DNA from: CAIZGX01 sp964511555
GTDB taxonomy: Bacteria > Bacteroidota > Bacteroidia > Flavobacteriales_D > Sanyastnellaceae
DNA length: 64,000 nt
Direction: 5' to 3'
NCBI GenBank assembly: GCA_964511555.1
Contig: CAZEFR010000002.1
Coordinates: forward strand, 69,257-133,256
The notes under the pieces are model-generated. The model was not told where the DNA came from, made no database searches, and worked only from the letters and a program-made list of their open reading frames with translations. This document shows, piece by piece, positions 16,669 to 24,743 of this stretch (within the stretch, counting starts at the first letter, position 1; every line of letters starts with the position of its first letter). The position numbers were made by a program, and so were the translations under genes.

Positions 16669-17511
16669 TTACTTCTTAATAAATCTCTTTGTGATCACAT
16701 TTCCGTTAACGTTTACGCTTAACAAATAGGTTCCAGCTTGAAGGTTGTTCACATTCACATTTTGTTGTTGAGCACCTGGAAAACGGTTAGACGATTCTGT
16801 TTGCACCAACTTTCCAGTTAAATCATAGATGGCATATGTAACCTTCGTAGATTGTTCAAGCGAATAGTTCACTGTGATGTTTTCCGTTGCAGGATTTGGG
16901 TAGAACGAAAAGGTGAAAGGAGTGTTGATTTGCTCTTGAACGTTTACACTCGCTGGGGTAACAACTTGTGATCCGTTGTAGATGTAATCGCCAGTTTTCG
17001 TGCCATTGTTGTTGGTTGCATTACCTGCATAATAGATTGTGATGGGTCCAACATCGGTTGCCGGCGCAGTCCAAGTGAAGGTAAAAGAATGTGCATTAGC
17101 TGTTGCACCTGCATTCATGTTGTGCACGATATTCTTTCTAGAGTTTCCTGCGATGGTTGCGTTTTTAGTTGTGGTACCAGTCCCGGGCACAAGGTTTCCA
17201 GCATTCGCACCTGATGGCAACAATGCCTCAAGGCCAATTCCAAATAAAGATCTTCCTTGTTGAGATACAGTCGCTGTTAATGTATAGGTTTGACCTGGCG
17301 TGTATTCCCAATTTACAAGATCAGCTGAAGAAAGGGTTACCGATCCGCCCATTGAATTATCAGCGGTACCTGTATGACAATTCGATTGGCTGCATGTCTG
17401 TTCACCCGGTGAACCTGTTGCCCCCGCCTTACCGTTGTCTGATTGTATTCCGGCAATAAATAACATTCCCGCAGTTCCAAGAGCGAAGGTGAGGTGGTAG
17501 AATTTTTTCAT
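16669..17511 (-). CDS. T9SS-exported protein with choice-of-anchor-V-like domain and CX4CH motif
   Basis: 280 residues: signal peptide 1 to about 21, a beta-rich domain about 50-190 resembling the choice-of-anchor V / Reeler-like group, and a T9SS type A sorting domain from about 205 (FSFYPNPATENITV at its start, KRFIKK at the end). Between signal and domain sits GEQTCSQSNCHTG, with C40, C45 and H46. Related proteins usually carry CxxCH here, the c-type haem motif; this one has the rarer CX4CH spacing. Covalent haem is possible but not shown. Probably released to or anchored on the cell surface. Confidence 0.8.
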   Translation of the reverse strand: MKKFYHLTFALGTAGMLFIAGIQSDNGKAGATGSPGEQTCSQSNCHTGTADNSMGGSVTLSSADLVNWEYTPGQTYTLTATVSQQGRSLFGIGLEALLPSGANAGNLVPGTGTTTKNATIAGNSRKNIVHNMNAGATANAHSFTFTWTAPATDVGPITIYYAGNATNNNGTKTGDYIYNGSQVVTPASVNVQEQINTPFTFSFYPNPATENITVNYSLEQSTKVTYAIYDLTGKLVQTESSNRFPGAQQQNVNVNNLQAGTYLLSVNVNGNVITKRFIKK

Positions 17512-17531
17512 GATAAACTAATTTTAATAAA

Positions 17532-18776
17532 TTAACCCCAAGACGCAATCTTATCTGCCTTGTATTCTCCGGCTTCTAACTTTTCGCGTACTTTCGAGAA
17601 GCATTCAATGGTATACTCAACATCTTTTAAGGTGTGCACAGTAGTTGGAATAAGTCTTAACATAATGACATCTTTTGGAACAACCGGATAAACCACAATT
17701 GAACAAAAGATTCCATAAGTTTCGCGAAGTTCAACGGTTACATTAGTGGCCTCGCCCAAAGAACCTTTCAAAAAGACAGGAGTGACAACACTATTGGTGT
17801 GTCCGATATCGAAACCGGCTTTCTTCAATCCGGTCTGAAGCGCGCGAGCAACATTCCAAAGATTGTCTTGTAGCTCTGGCATGGTGCGAATCATGTCTAA
17901 TCTCTTCAATGCACCAATTACAATTGGTAAAGGAAGAGATTTAGCGAATGTTTGCGAACGCATATTGTAACGTAAAAACTCTATGACATGACTTTCAGAC
18001 ACAACAAATGCTCCCACCGTGGCCATGGCTTTCGCGAATGTCCCGAAATAAACATCGATTTGATCTTGAACACCTTGAAACTCTCCTGCGCCACGACCGT
18101 CTTTCCCTATTGATCCAAATCCGTGTGCATCATCTACGAATAAACGGAATGGAATAGTTTTCTTAAATTCTGCAATCTCTTTTATTTTCCCTTGGTCACC
18201 AGCCATTCCGAATACGCCTTCTGTCATAACCAAAATTCCTCCACCGGTTTGGTCTGTAACACGCTTGGCTTGATTTAACATTTTCTCGAAACTAGCCATA
18301 TCGTTGTGTTGGAAAACGAAACGCTTCCCTTGGTGCAAACGAACACCATCTACCATGCATGCATGGCTTTCACTGTCGTAAACAATAACATCGTGTCTTC
18401 CAACCAACGCCTCAATGGCCGACATGCAGCCTTGGTAGCCGTAGTTCAACAAGAAGGCATCTTCTTTATGCATAAACTCTGCAAGTTCTTGCTCCAGTTG
18501 CTCATGATACTTGGTTTGACCAGACATCATTCTAGCACCCATTGGGTATGCCATGCCCCACTCTGCAGCCGCTTCTGCATCTGCTTTACGAACATCAGGA
18601 TGATTTGCTAAACCAAGGTAATTATTTAAACTCCATGTCAAAACAGGTTTGCCACGAAAAGTCATATGAGCGCCAATATCGCCTTCTAGTTTAGGAAAAG
18701 TGAAGTAGCCATGAGATTCTTTGGAGTGCTGACCAAGTGGTCCTCTGTTGTTCTTGATTTTTTCAAATATATCCAC
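17532..18776 (-). CDS. alpha-oxoamine synthase (candidate cysteate/serine acyltransferase)
   Basis: PLP enzyme of 414 residues in the family that condenses an amino acid with an acyl thioester, releasing CO2. PLP lysine K249 in FGTFAKA, DDAHG at 215-219 and SESHACM at 135-141 (stacking H138) are in place. The general family label would be glycine C-acetyltransferase (kbl). The N-terminus (GPLGQHSKESHGYFTFPKLEG) is the form common in Flavobacteriia, where a related gene of Flavobacterium johnsoniae was reported to be needed for capnine (sulfonolipid) synthesis and gliding. So the enzyme may be a cysteate- or serine-acyltransferase rather than a threonine catabolic enzyme. No tdh gene is next to it. 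Confidence 0.8.
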   Translation of the reverse strand: MDIFEKIKNNRGPLGQHSKESHGYFTFPKLEGDIGAHMTFRGKPVLTWSLNNYLGLANHPDVRKADAEAAAEWGMAYPMGARMMSGQTKYHEQLEQELAEFMHKEDAFLLNYGYQGCMSAIEALVGRHDVIVYDSESHACMVDGVRLHQGKRFVFQHNDMASFEKMLNQAKRVTDQTGGGILVMTEGVFGMAGDQGKIKEIAEFKKTIPFRLFVDDAHGFGSIGKDGRGAGEFQGVQDQIDVYFGTFAKAMATVGAFVVSESHVIEFLRYNMRSQTFAKSLPLPIVIGALKRLDMIRTMPELQDNLWNVARALQTGLKKAGFDIGHTNSVVTPVFLKGSLGEATNVTVELRETYGIFCSIVVYPVVPKDVIMLRLIPTTVHTLKDVEYTIECFSKVREKLEAGEYKADKIASWG

Positions 18777-18797
18777 AGTCGTAAAATTTTAGAAATA

Positions 18798-18805
18798 CAA
18801 AAATA
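18798..18805 (-). promoter_or_regulatory. candidate -7 element of the alpha-oxoamine synthase gene
   Basis: Minus strand TATTTTTG, an exact TAnnTTTG match, 21 nt before the ATG at 18776. No clear TTG partner. Confidence 0.4.
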
Positions 18806-18892
18806 ACAACGATTTTCTTAATGTAACCTGTGAATTATTATCTTGTGAACAGATGATTGTGATTCTTTTGCCGTTACTTCCAATCAAACCCC

Positions 18893-18900
18893 TATTTTTG
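18893..18900 (+). promoter_or_regulatory. promoter of bamD-rpoZ
   Basis: TATTTTTG followed by CA, with TTTG at 18867-18870, 22 nt upstream: both halves of the Bacteroidota promoter are present. The ATG of bamD follows 8 nt later, so the leader is very short or absent. Confidence 0.65.
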
Positions 18901-18908
18901 CAGCGGAA

Positions 18909-19709
18909 ATGAAAAGACTAATTGCCTTCCTATTCTTACTTTCAGCCGCTTTTTCGGGGTGTACAGATTACAGTAAAGCCTTGAAGGAGACTGATCCTGT
19001 TAAGAAATTAGCAAATGCCAAAGCTTATTACGAAGATGGCGAATGTTACAAAGCTCTTCCTATGTTGGAGGAGTTAATTGGTTTAACACGCGGCACGCAA
19101 CAATCCGAGGAAGTATATTACTATTTCGCGAAAACTCATTTTTGCCTGAAGGATTACTACATGGGTAATTACTACTTCAAATCCTACGCAAAATCCTTTT
19201 CTTCTAGCCCCAAGTCTGAAGAATGTTTGTTTATGGCTGCATTGTGCAGCTACAATCTTTCCCCGTCCTACACACTTGACCAAACAGACTCTAAAACTGC
19301 TGTAGATGAATTACAGTACTTTTTAGATCAATACCCGGCAAGTGCTTTGAGGGATTCTGCAAATAAAATGATTCAAAGCCTGAATTTCAAAATTGAAAAG
19401 AAAGACTTTGAAATTGCCGAGCTGTATGTTCAAACCATGAAGTACAAGGCCGCGGTGAACGGGCTTCAAGAGTTCTTAAAGAAGTATCCGCAGTCTTCTT
19501 ATCGTGAACGCGCCATGGTACTCGTAATTCAAAGCAAGTATTTACTGGCTGAAGGCAGTATAGACACAAAGAAATTGGATAGATATAGAGAAACAATGGA
19601 ATCTTATATTACCTTTGTATCCGCTTTTCCAAAAAGTATTTTCTTAGACAGTGCTGAAGAGTACTATCTCAAGAGTGAGAAAATGGTAGCGAAATTAACT
19701 TCTAAATAG
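18909..19709 (+). CDS. bamD: outer membrane assembly lipoprotein BamD
   Basis: 266 residues. Lipobox cysteine at 18 (AAFSGC); mature part made of tetratricopeptide-like helical hairpins (AKAYYEDGECYKALPMLEELI, EEVYYYFAKTHFCLKDYYMGNYYF, and later units). BamD is the essential TPR lipoprotein that works with BamA to insert beta-barrel proteins; it sits on the inner face of the outer membrane. Starts a run with rpoZ 5 nt downstream. Confidence 0.93.
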   Translation: MKRLIAFLFLLSAAFSGCTDYSKALKETDPVKKLANAKAYYEDGECYKALPMLEELIGLTRGTQQSEEVYYYFAKTHFCLKDYYMGNYYFKSYAKSFSSSPKSEECLFMAALCSYNLSPSYTLDQTDSKTAVDELQYFLDQYPASALRDSANKMIQSLNFKIEKKDFEIAELYVQTMKYKAAVNGLQEFLKKYPQSSYRERAMVLVIQSKYLLAEGSIDTKKLDRYRETMESYITFVSAFPKSIFLDSAEEYYLKSEKMVAKLTSK

Positions 19710-19714
19710 ACATT

Positions 19715-20044
19715 ATGAGCAACTATAAAAACTCTACAGCGGCAAAGACAACGATTACCCGCGATACCAACGAACTTTATGAAAAGGTTGATGGAAACCT
19801 ATTCGAAACAGTTGTACTACTTACGAAGCGTACTGCTCAAATTTCTCGCGAAATGAAAGAAGAACTTAGCCAAAAGTTGGAAGAGTTTGGAAGCAACCAA
19901 GACAACTTGGAAGAAGTTTTCGAGAACCGTGAGCAAATTGAAATCTCTCGTCACTACGAAAGACTTCCAAAGGCGCATAGCATTGCAATTCAAGAATTGG
20001 AGGAAGGGAAAGTATTTTTCCGTTACCCAGAAGAAGAAAAATAA
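19715..20044 (+). CDS. rpoZ: RNA polymerase omega subunit (Rpb6-like, Bacteroidota form)
   Basis: 109 residues. The Bacteroidota omega protein is longer and more divergent than the E. coli form; TVVLLTKRTAQISREMKEEL and the C-terminal IQELEEGKVFFRYPEEE are characteristic. It assists assembly of the beta-prime subunit. Five nt after bamD and followed by a terminator. Confidence 0.88.
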   Translation: MSNYKNSTAAKTTITRDTNELYEKVDGNLFETVVLLTKRTAQISREMKEELSQKLEEFGSNQDNLEEVFENREQIEISRHYERLPKAHSIAIQELEEGKVFFRYPEEEK

Positions 20045-20064
20045 TATTGAACTCAGTTCTAATA

Positions 20065-20089
20065 AACCCCGAATTTTCGGGGTTTTTTT
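20065..20089 (+). terminator. terminator after rpoZ
   Basis: Stem AACCCCGA (20065-20072) with TCGGGGTT (20077-20084), 4-nt loop, followed by TTTTT. It separates bamD-rpoZ from coaBC, although coaBC begins only 15 nt later. TAGGTTTA at 20092-20099, one mismatch from the -7 consensus and 4 nt from the coaBC start, may restart transcription. Confidence 0.8.
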
Positions 20090-20103
20090 ATTAGGTTTAC
20101 CCC

Positions 20104-21303
20104 GTGTTGAAAGGAAAAAAAATTGTTCTCGCCGTTACCGGTTCCATAAGTGCCTATAAGTCGCTCTTCTTGTTGCGTCTTTTAGTAAAAGAGGGAGCAG
20201 AGGTTAAAGTTATCATGAGTAAATCGGCTCACGATTTTATTCAACCACTTTCTTTCAGCACACTTTCTAAACATCCTGTTTGTTCTGATTTTACTGAAAG
20301 TGAATTGAACGGTGTTTGGAACAATCACGTTGAAATGGCTCTTTGGGCAGATCTTATTCTTATCGCACCCTGCACGGCGAACACGCTTGCAAAGTATGCT
20401 GCCGGTATGTGCGATTCGTATTTGTTAGCAGTTCTCATGAGTGCCCAATGTCCTTTGTTTTTTGCTCCGGCAATGGATCACGATATGATGGAACATGCAG
20501 GTACGCAAGACAACTTGAAACGTATTGCTGAAATGGGCTGCACCGTTCTTGCTCCCGGATATGGTGAATTGGCAAGTGGGTTAATTGGTAAAGGAAGACT
20601 TTCTGAACCCGAAGAGATAGTAAACGCTGTAGTTTCATTCTTCAATCCGAATCAACGATTGAAAGGACTCCGTGCCATGGTGAATGCTGGCCCTACATAT
20701 GAAGCAATAGATCCTGTCCGCTTTATTGGAAACAGATCAAGTGGAAAAATGGGTATTGCTATTGCGCAGGCCCTTCGAACCCAAGGAGCAGATGTTACTT
20801 TAGTTTTAGGTCCTGTTCACGAAAGTATTCCAGACGGAATAAAAATTATTCGTGTGGAAAGCGCTAGAGAAATGTTCGAGGCGTGTACTCATATTTTTCA
20901 AAATGCCGATATAGCTGTTCTTGCGGCAGCTGTTGCAGACTATCGTCCTGCTCATGTGAGCACTGAGAAAATAAAAAAGAAACATTCACCGTTAGAGCTG
21001 CGCTTGGAAGAAACAGAAGATATAGCAGCGGCCATGGGTAAGAGTAAAAACACGAATCAAAAATTGATTTGCTTTGCATTGGAAACAGAGAATGAAGAGG
21101 CGCATGCGCTTTCAAAACTGCAACGAAAAAATGCCGATATGCTTGTGCTGAATTCACTCAAGACCGAGGGTGTACATTTTGGGTCAGACAACAATGCGGT
21201 TACTCTTTTTCATTCCAACGGAAGTAAAAAAGAAATATCTTTAAAATCGAAATCGGAAATTGCACAAATTATTTCCAACGAAATAGCCGACCTCTTTCAA
21301 TGA
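20104..21303 (+). CDS. coaBC: bifunctional phosphopantothenoylcysteine decarboxylase / phosphopantothenate-cysteine ligase
   Basis: Two consecutive steps of coenzyme A synthesis. 399 residues: flavin-dependent CoaC domain about 1-185 (GSISAYK at 13-19, active His 75 in NNHVEM, ANT at 92-94) and CoaB ligase domain from about 190 (NAGPTYEAIDPVRFIGNRSSGKMG). Start is GTG at 20104 (or TTG at 20107); no ATG fits. The loop that in E. coli holds Cys158 reads ELASGLIGKGRL, with Ser at 158. The last four bases overlap the porD start (ATGA). Confidence 0.95.
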   Translation: MLKGKKIVLAVTGSISAYKSLFLLRLLVKEGAEVKVIMSKSAHDFIQPLSFSTLSKHPVCSDFTESELNGVWNNHVEMALWADLILIAPCTANTLAKYAAGMCDSYLLAVLMSAQCPLFFAPAMDHDMMEHAGTQDNLKRIAEMGCTVLAPGYGELASGLIGKGRLSEPEEIVNAVVSFFNPNQRLKGLRAMVNAGPTYEAIDPVRFIGNRSSGKMGIAIAQALRTQGADVTLVLGPVHESIPDGIKIIRVESAREMFEACTHIFQNADIAVLAAAVADYRPAHVSTEKIKKKHSPLELRLEETEDIAAAMGKSKNTNQKLICFALETENEEAHALSKLQRKNADMLVLNSLKTEGVHFGSDNNAVTLFHSNGSKKEISLKSKSEIAQIISNEIADLFQ

Positions 21304-22202
21304 AAAAAAGCATAGCATACTTCGTTTTATTCTGCCTTCCATTCTCTGCATTTGCTCAAGAGTTGAATTGTGATGTGAAAATTATTCCGCCACGAATCAT
21401 GATTTCCGGCCCGGAAGTTTTTCAAACGATGGAGCGAGCCATTGAAGAATTCTTGAATGGAAGGAAATGGTCGAAAGATCAGTGGCAGCAAGAAGAACGC
21501 ATTCCGTGCACCATTCAAATTACAATTGAAAAACAAGAAAGTCAGCGTGACTTCGAGGGAACCATTCAAATAGGTTCCAGCCGCCCAGTGTATAATTCAG
21601 ATTATAAAACTCCTCTTGTCTCCATTAATGACCGCAGTTTCCGTTTTCAATTCCAAGAAAATACGCAATTGCAGTGGTCTCCAGATCAGCACCGCGACAA
21701 CCTGAGCAGTGTGCTTGCTTTTTATGCGCTTTATATGATTGGGAGTGATTACGATTCGTTCGCCCTTGAGGGTGGGACTGATTATTTTTTGCTTTGTCAA
21801 ACCATTGTTATAAACGCTCAAAATGCGCCTGAGCCGGGGTGGAGGTCTAGTGGGGAGAAAGGTCAGCAGAATAGATACTGGTTAATAGAAAACATACTCA
21901 CTGAAACCTTCAACCCTCTGAGAGAGTTAAGTTACAATTACCATAGAAAGGGATTAGACAAAATGTATACGGAACGAGCTACAGCGACACAAAATATTAT
22001 TGACGCTCTAAACGGCCTGAACGATATTCATAAAATTAAGCCATCTTCGTACAATATGCAGGTATTTTATTACGCCAAGGCCGACGAAATAGTGAGTATA
22101 TTCAGTCCTTTACCGGAAGAGAAGAAAGCACCAATCGCTGAATTATGTAAGCGTTTAGACCCCGGGAATATTGCAAAATACGATCGTATTTTACAGAAAT
22201 AG
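21300..22202 (+). CDS. porD: PorD-like type IX secretion component (DUF4835)
   Basis: 300 residues with a signal peptide (about 1-19, ending FAQ), beta-rich N-terminal half starting ELNCDVKIIPPRI and a helical C-terminal half. This is the DUF4835 family, to which PorD of Porphyromonas gingivalis belongs; PorD was identified among genes required for T9SS, with an unresolved role. ATGA overlap with coaBC. The order bamD-rpoZ-coaBC-porD-recN is widely kept in Bacteroidota. The three T9SS-tagged proteins in this window would be clients of that system. Confidence 0.88.
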   Translation: MKKSIAYFVLFCLPFSAFAQELNCDVKIIPPRIMISGPEVFQTMERAIEEFLNGRKWSKDQWQQEERIPCTIQITIEKQESQRDFEGTIQIGSSRPVYNSDYKTPLVSINDRSFRFQFQENTQLQWSPDQHRDNLSSVLAFYALYMIGSDYDSFALEGGTDYFLLCQTIVINAQNAPEPGWRSSGEKGQQNRYWLIENILTETFNPLRELSYNYHRKGLDKMYTERATATQNIIDALNGLNDIHKIKPSSYNMQVFYYAKADEIVSIFSPLPEEKKAPIAELCKRLDPGNIAKYDRILQK

Positions 22203-22238
22203 GCATAACTTTTTTCGTCATTAAATAGGGCATAGCAG

Positions 22239-22246
22239 TAAATTCG
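22239..22246 (+). promoter_or_regulatory. -7 promoter element directly before recN
   Basis: TAAATTCG followed by C matches TAnnTTCG and ends 4 nt before the recN ATG at 22251, the same geometry as for the Fur gene. A leaderless recN message would follow. Confidence 0.45.
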
Positions 22247-22250
22247 CTTC

Positions 22251-23912
22251 ATGCTGAAATCGCTTCATATTCGTAACTACGTTCTTATTGAATCACTGCA
22301 CGTGAACTTCAACAAGGGTTTCGTTGCCATTACTGGTGAAACCGGAAGTGGAAAATCGATTTTATTGGATGCCTTTGCTTTACTTCTGGGCGATCGTTCA
22401 GACGTGAAAAGCATTCGTGTGGGCCAAGAGAAATGCACTGTCGAGGCGGTTTTCGCTATTTCGAAGTCACGATTTGATTCTTTTTTCCAAGAGCATGATT
22501 TAGATTTTTCTGAAGAGACTGTTGTTCGAAGAGAAGTAAACAACAAAGGGAAAAGCAGAGCATTCATTAACGACACGCCGGTGACGTTAACGGTGTTGAA
22601 GCAATTTACCGAGCAGGTAGTTGATTTGCATTCGCAGCATGAAAATGCTTTGCTGTTTAGAAAGGCTTTTCGATATGAAATGGTGGATGCATTTTCGAAG
22701 TCGAAGGAAGTTTGGATGTCATACAAAACAAGTTTTTTGAAGTGGCGTCAGACCCAAGAAGAATTAGAGAATTTGCGTATTCAATTGAATAAGGAAAAGG
22801 CAACAGAGGACTATCGTTTGTTTCAATTGAATGAATTGTCTCAAGAAGATTTTAGTACGTACGACGTTGCAGAAATGGAGAGCGAGTTGAACCTTCAACA
22901 GAATTCGGGAGAACTATTGGAGTCGTTGCATTCTGTTTCCAATCTGTTGAGCGAAGGCGACAGCAATGTGCTTCAGCAATTGAAAATTGCGAAGCAGCAA
23001 TTGATGAAGTGGGAAGGAGGTCATGCGAAACTGCAAGAGTTTTCTTCGCAGTTGGAATCTGTGATTGCAGAGCTTCGCGAAGTGGACATTGACTTGCAGC
23101 GTTTTTCAGATTCGGTAACGATGGATCCGGAACGTGCTGCGGCAATTGAGGAGCGCTTGAGTTATGTCTTCAAGATGTTCCGCAAGCACAATGTGAATAG
23201 CATTGACGCTTTGAATGAATTGAAGTTGAAATTAGAGCAGGACGCTCAGTTGACCGAGACGTTGGAAACTTCAATTCAGAATAAAGAATTGGAAGTTGTT
23301 CAGCTGGAGCAACAGTGTAAAGAAATGGCAACGAAGTTGTCTCATTTGCGCATGAAGGGCGTGAAAGAAGCTGAGAAGGCGATTTCTTCTTCCTTGAATA
23401 AATTGAATCTGACTCATGCGCAATTCCAAATTGAAGTGACAGGAACTTCGGAATTGCATTTATATGGAGCTGAGAATTTGCGCTTCGCTTTTTCCGCGAA
23501 CAAAGGTCAGCCTTTTGAAGACATAAAATCCGTTGCATCAGGCGGAGAGATTTCGAGGGTAATGTTGGCCATAAAAGCGGCGACTGCACATTTGAATGAA
23601 ATGCCCGTTTTGATTTTAGATGAAATAGATCAGGGAGTAGGTGGAGAAACAGGAAATCGCATTGCGGCTTTGCTGCGTGAAATGTCGGCTTCTGCCCAAC
23701 TGTTGGTGATTACGCATTTGCCGCAAATAGCGTCGAAGGCCCATCAACATTTTAGAGTGACAAAACGAGTGGAAGGAGAGACGACAGTGAGCGATTTGCA
23801 AGAGCTAAGTATGTCGGAACGCGAAAAGGAGTTGGCGCACATGTTAGGAGGCGATCAAGCGGGTGCCGCTGCGCTTCAAACCGCTAAAGAATTAATGCAG
23901 CAAGAGGCATGA
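22251..23912 (+). CDS. recN: DNA repair protein RecN
   Basis: SMC-like ATPase for double-strand break repair, 553 residues. Walker A GETGSGKS at 29-36, central coiled coil about 155-365, ABC signature ASGGEISRVMLA and Walker B VLILDEIDQGVGGETG in the C-terminal head. The stop overlaps the truB start (ATGA). Confidence 0.95.
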   Translation: MLKSLHIRNYVLIESLHVNFNKGFVAITGETGSGKSILLDAFALLLGDRSDVKSIRVGQEKCTVEAVFAISKSRFDSFFQEHDLDFSEETVVRREVNNKGKSRAFINDTPVTLTVLKQFTEQVVDLHSQHENALLFRKAFRYEMVDAFSKSKEVWMSYKTSFLKWRQTQEELENLRIQLNKEKATEDYRLFQLNELSQEDFSTYDVAEMESELNLQQNSGELLESLHSVSNLLSEGDSNVLQQLKIAKQQLMKWEGGHAKLQEFSSQLESVIAELREVDIDLQRFSDSVTMDPERAAAIEERLSYVFKMFRKHNVNSIDALNELKLKLEQDAQLTETLETSIQNKELEVVQLEQQCKEMATKLSHLRMKGVKEAEKAISSSLNKLNLTHAQFQIEVTGTSELHLYGAENLRFAFSANKGQPFEDIKSVASGGEISRVMLAIKAATAHLNEMPVLILDEIDQGVGGETGNRIAALLREMSASAQLLVITHLPQIASKAHQHFRVTKRVEGETTVSDLQELSMSEREKELAHMLGGDQAGAAALQTAKELMQQEA

Positions 23913-24694
23913 GTGATTTTTTGAAACACTGCACGATTTCACACGCCGAGGAATTGCTCGATGGAAAAATCTTGTTGGTCGATAAACCGCTCAATTGGAC
24001 AAGTTTCGATGTGGTGGGAAAGCTGAAGTGGATTCTCCGAAGCGAGGGGAAGTTCCCGAAATTTAAAATCGGACACGCTGGAACGCTAGATCCATTGGCA
24101 ACCGGACTCTTGATCGTCTGCACGGGGAAGATGACAAAGGCTATTTCTGAAATTCAAGGAGGGACAAAGGAGTATACCGGGAAAATTGTTTTGGGCGCTA
24201 CCACCCCGAGTTTCGATAAAGAGACATTGCCCGAGAATTTTCAATCCACAGAACATTTAACCCTCGAGAAATTAGAAGAGGTTGCGAAGACGTTCATTGG
24301 AGAGCAACTTCAAATGCCGCCCGTTTATAGTGCGAAGCAGATAGATGGTGTGCGTGCCTATGAGATGGCCAGAAAGAATGAGGACGTGAAGATGCGAGAG
24401 AACTTGATTTCCATTGATTCTTTCGAATTGAGTGATTTTGATGGGAAGGAAGCCTCTTTCCTAATTCGCTGTTCGAAAGGAACATATATCCGCTCCATTG
24501 CGAACGATTTTGGTCAAAGATTGGGCGTTGGTGGGTACTTAAGCGCATTGCGAAGAACCGAGAGTTTTCCGTTTCGAGTGGAAGACGCAAAGACTCCAAT
24601 GGACTGGGTGAAGTTATTTTATCCTAACTACAATGCTGTTAATGAGCACTTTAGTTCTGAGTCAGTGAAAAAGGTCTTTACAAAGGCTTTTTGA
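23909..24694 (+). CDS. truB: tRNA pseudouridine-55 synthase
   Basis: 261 residues; makes pseudouridine 55 in the T-loop of tRNAs. The catalytic Asp is D61 in GHAGTLDPLATG; LVDKPLNWTSFDVV, PPVYSAKQIDGVRAYEMAR and CSKGTYIRSIANDFG are the other family motifs. Overlaps recN by 4 nt, so translation is coupled. Confidence 0.96.
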   Translation: MSDFLKHCTISHAEELLDGKILLVDKPLNWTSFDVVGKLKWILRSEGKFPKFKIGHAGTLDPLATGLLIVCTGKMTKAISEIQGGTKEYTGKIVLGATTPSFDKETLPENFQSTEHLTLEKLEEVAKTFIGEQLQMPPVYSAKQIDGVRAYEMARKNEDVKMRENLISIDSFELSDFDGKEASFLIRCSKGTYIRSIANDFGQRLGVGGYLSALRRTESFPFRVEDAKTPMDWVKLFYPNYNAVNEHFSSESVKKVFTKAF

Positions 24695-24699
24695 TTTCG

Positions 24700-24707
24700 T
24701 ACTTTCG
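24700..24707 (+). promoter_or_regulatory. possible -7 element before queA
   Basis: TACTTTCG followed by CC matches the TAnnTTCG variant, 36 nt before the ATG at 24744. No convincing TTG partner; queA may also be read from the recN-truB transcript. Confidence 0.35.
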
Positions 24708-24743
24708 CCCCCTACTAAAAATAATTACACCTTGATTTCAACA

